Below are positions 6,919 to 7,416 of a stretch of DNA of 7,416 bases, piece by piece. The notes under the pieces were generated by a model that made no database searches, was not told where the DNA came from, and saw only the letters and a program-made list of their open reading frames with translations. Both the position numbers and the translations under genes were made by a program. The first letter of the stretch is position 1. Every line of letters starts with the position of its first letter. Location: assembly GCA_002394965.1 (NCBI GenBank), contig DGVL01000052.1, forward strand, positions 14,857 through 22,272, read 5' to 3'. The stretch comes from Lachnospira sp. UBA4285 (GTDB lineage Bacteria; Bacillota; Clostridia; Lachnospirales; Lachnospiraceae).

Positions 6919-6985
6919 GAAGCCTCTTGACAGGGTGTATATAATGTGCTTTGTAAGGGGCTTATAAGGGAGAAAGGATACTTTC

Positions 6986-6991
6986 AGGAGG
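6986..6991 (+). promoter_or_regulatory. Ribosome binding site of the GTPase gene
   Basis: A perfect AGGAGG lies ten bases before the ATG at 7002. It is the strongest Shine-Dalgarno match in the window and fixes the start. Confidence 0.8.
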
Positions 6992-7001
6992 TTTTCATAC
7001 A

Positions 7002-7416
7002 ATGGCAGTAAAGGTTGACATTATTTCCGGATTTCTCGGTGCCGGCAAGACGACGCTTATCCGCAAGCTGATTAAAGAAGCGCTGACGGGTGAGCAGGTG
7101 GTTCTGATCGAGAACGAGTTCGGCCAGATCGGCATCGACGGCGGGTTTCTGGCGGACGCCGGTATAAAGATCCGCGAGATGAATTCAGGATGCATCTGCT
7201 GCTCGCTGGTCGGAGACTTCGGCGTGGCACTGAAAGAGGTCGTCGCGAAGTATCATCCGGACAGGATCATCATCGAGCCGTCGGGCGTGGGCAAGCTCTC
7301 GGATGTCATGGCGGCTGTGACGGGTCTTCACGACGACGATCTGAAGATCAACTCCGCATCCACCGTCGCGGACGCTCAGAAGGTGAAGATGTACATGAAG
7401 AACTTCGGCGAGTTCT
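7002..7416 (+). CDS. COG0523 / CobW-type G3E family GTPase, N-terminal part (3' end outside window)
   Basis: This is a SIMIBI-class (G3E) GTPase of the COG0523 group, which includes cobalamin-related CobW and zinc chaperones of the YeiR, ZigA and ZNG1 type. It probably delivers or handles a metal ion in the cytoplasm using GTP. The first 138 residues are present and open to the window edge. Seen are the Walker A motif GFLGAGKTT (10-18), ENEFGQIGID (37-46) as the switch region, the family's hallmark metal-binding CxCC as GCICC (63-67, Cys64, Cys66, Cys67), and IEPSGVG (91-97) as the Walker B/G3 region. The C-terminal domain, where histidine-rich metal stretches often occur, is missing. The metal and client protein cannot be told from this fragment. 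It sits after a 108-base gap with its own strong ribosome binding site, so it is likely a separate unit from aroA. Confidence 0.92.
   Translation, partial: MAVKVDIISGFLGAGKTTLIRKLIKEALTGEQVVLIENEFGQIGIDGGFLADAGIKIREMNSGCICCSLVGDFGVALKEVVAKYHPDRIIIEPSGVGKLSDVMAAVTGLHDDDLKINSASTVADAQKVKMYMKNFGEF

Larger units (their letters stand above)
6894..7001 (+). promoter_or_regulatory. Intergenic control region between aroA and the GTPase gene
   Basis: This AT-richer 108-base gap holds several control-like elements. TTGACA (6927-6932) and TATAAT (6940-6945) both match the main sigma-factor consensus exactly, but only seven bases separate them, so they cannot form one normal promoter. Neither has a good partner at 16-18 bases. 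TATAAG (6963-6968) lies within a CTTATAAG palindrome (6961-6968). TTGTATAC (6900-6907) and GTATATAA (6937-6944) form an imperfect inverted repeat around TTGACA. A promoter for the downstream gene is likely here, but its exact position is not clear. I see no recognisable Zur box or known riboswitch. Confidence 0.5.

Noticed and set aside
6907..6925. Intrinsic terminator after aroA
   Set aside because: The stem is only four pairs and no T tract follows, so it does not meet the standard for a rho-independent terminator.

Overview
The window is a gene-dense, single-strand stretch of an ordinary bacterial chromosome. Every gene lies on the + strand. The order hprK, ROK sugar kinase, murB, rapZ, whiA is typical of Firmicutes, and the sequence types (bifunctional HprK, type II MurB, LAGLIDADG-type WhiA, long citrate synthase) point to the class Clostridia. 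My best guess is a GC-rich member of the Lachnospiraceae. That placement comes from gene order and protein style only, because there is no rRNA or other marker here.

Layout: 1-332 is the 3' end of hprK (HPr kinase/phosphorylase). 319-1284 is a ROK-family sugar kinase, probably glucokinase, overlapping hprK by 14 bases. 1303-2238 is murB with a GTG start. 2235-3086 is rapZ, overlapping murB by four bases (ATGA). 3108-4052 is whiA. 4071-5603 is a citrate synthase. 5607-6893 is aroA (EPSP synthase), three bases after the citrate synthase. A 108-base gap (6894-7001) is the only real intergenic region. 7002 to the window end is the 5' part of a COG0523/CobW-type G3E GTPase.

Gaps of at most about 20 bases and two overlaps make hprK through aroA look like one transcription unit, or a nested set of them. 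The first part joins carbon-state sensing (HprK), glucose phosphorylation (ROK kinase), peptidoglycan precursor synthesis (MurB) and the RapZ/WhiA pair tied to envelope and cell-cycle control. The last two genes supply citrate (towards 2-oxoglutarate and glutamate) and the shikimate pathway (aromatic amino acids). The GTPase gene follows a gap holding promoter-like hexamers and a strong Shine-Dalgarno sequence, so it probably has its own control.

I found no mobile element, CRISPR array, RNA gene, phage gene or convincing unknown system. The points most worth a second look are the absence of yvcK and hpr/crh from the rapZ-whiA neighbourhood, the odd promoter-like architecture at 6894-7001, and the metal role of the COG0523 protein.
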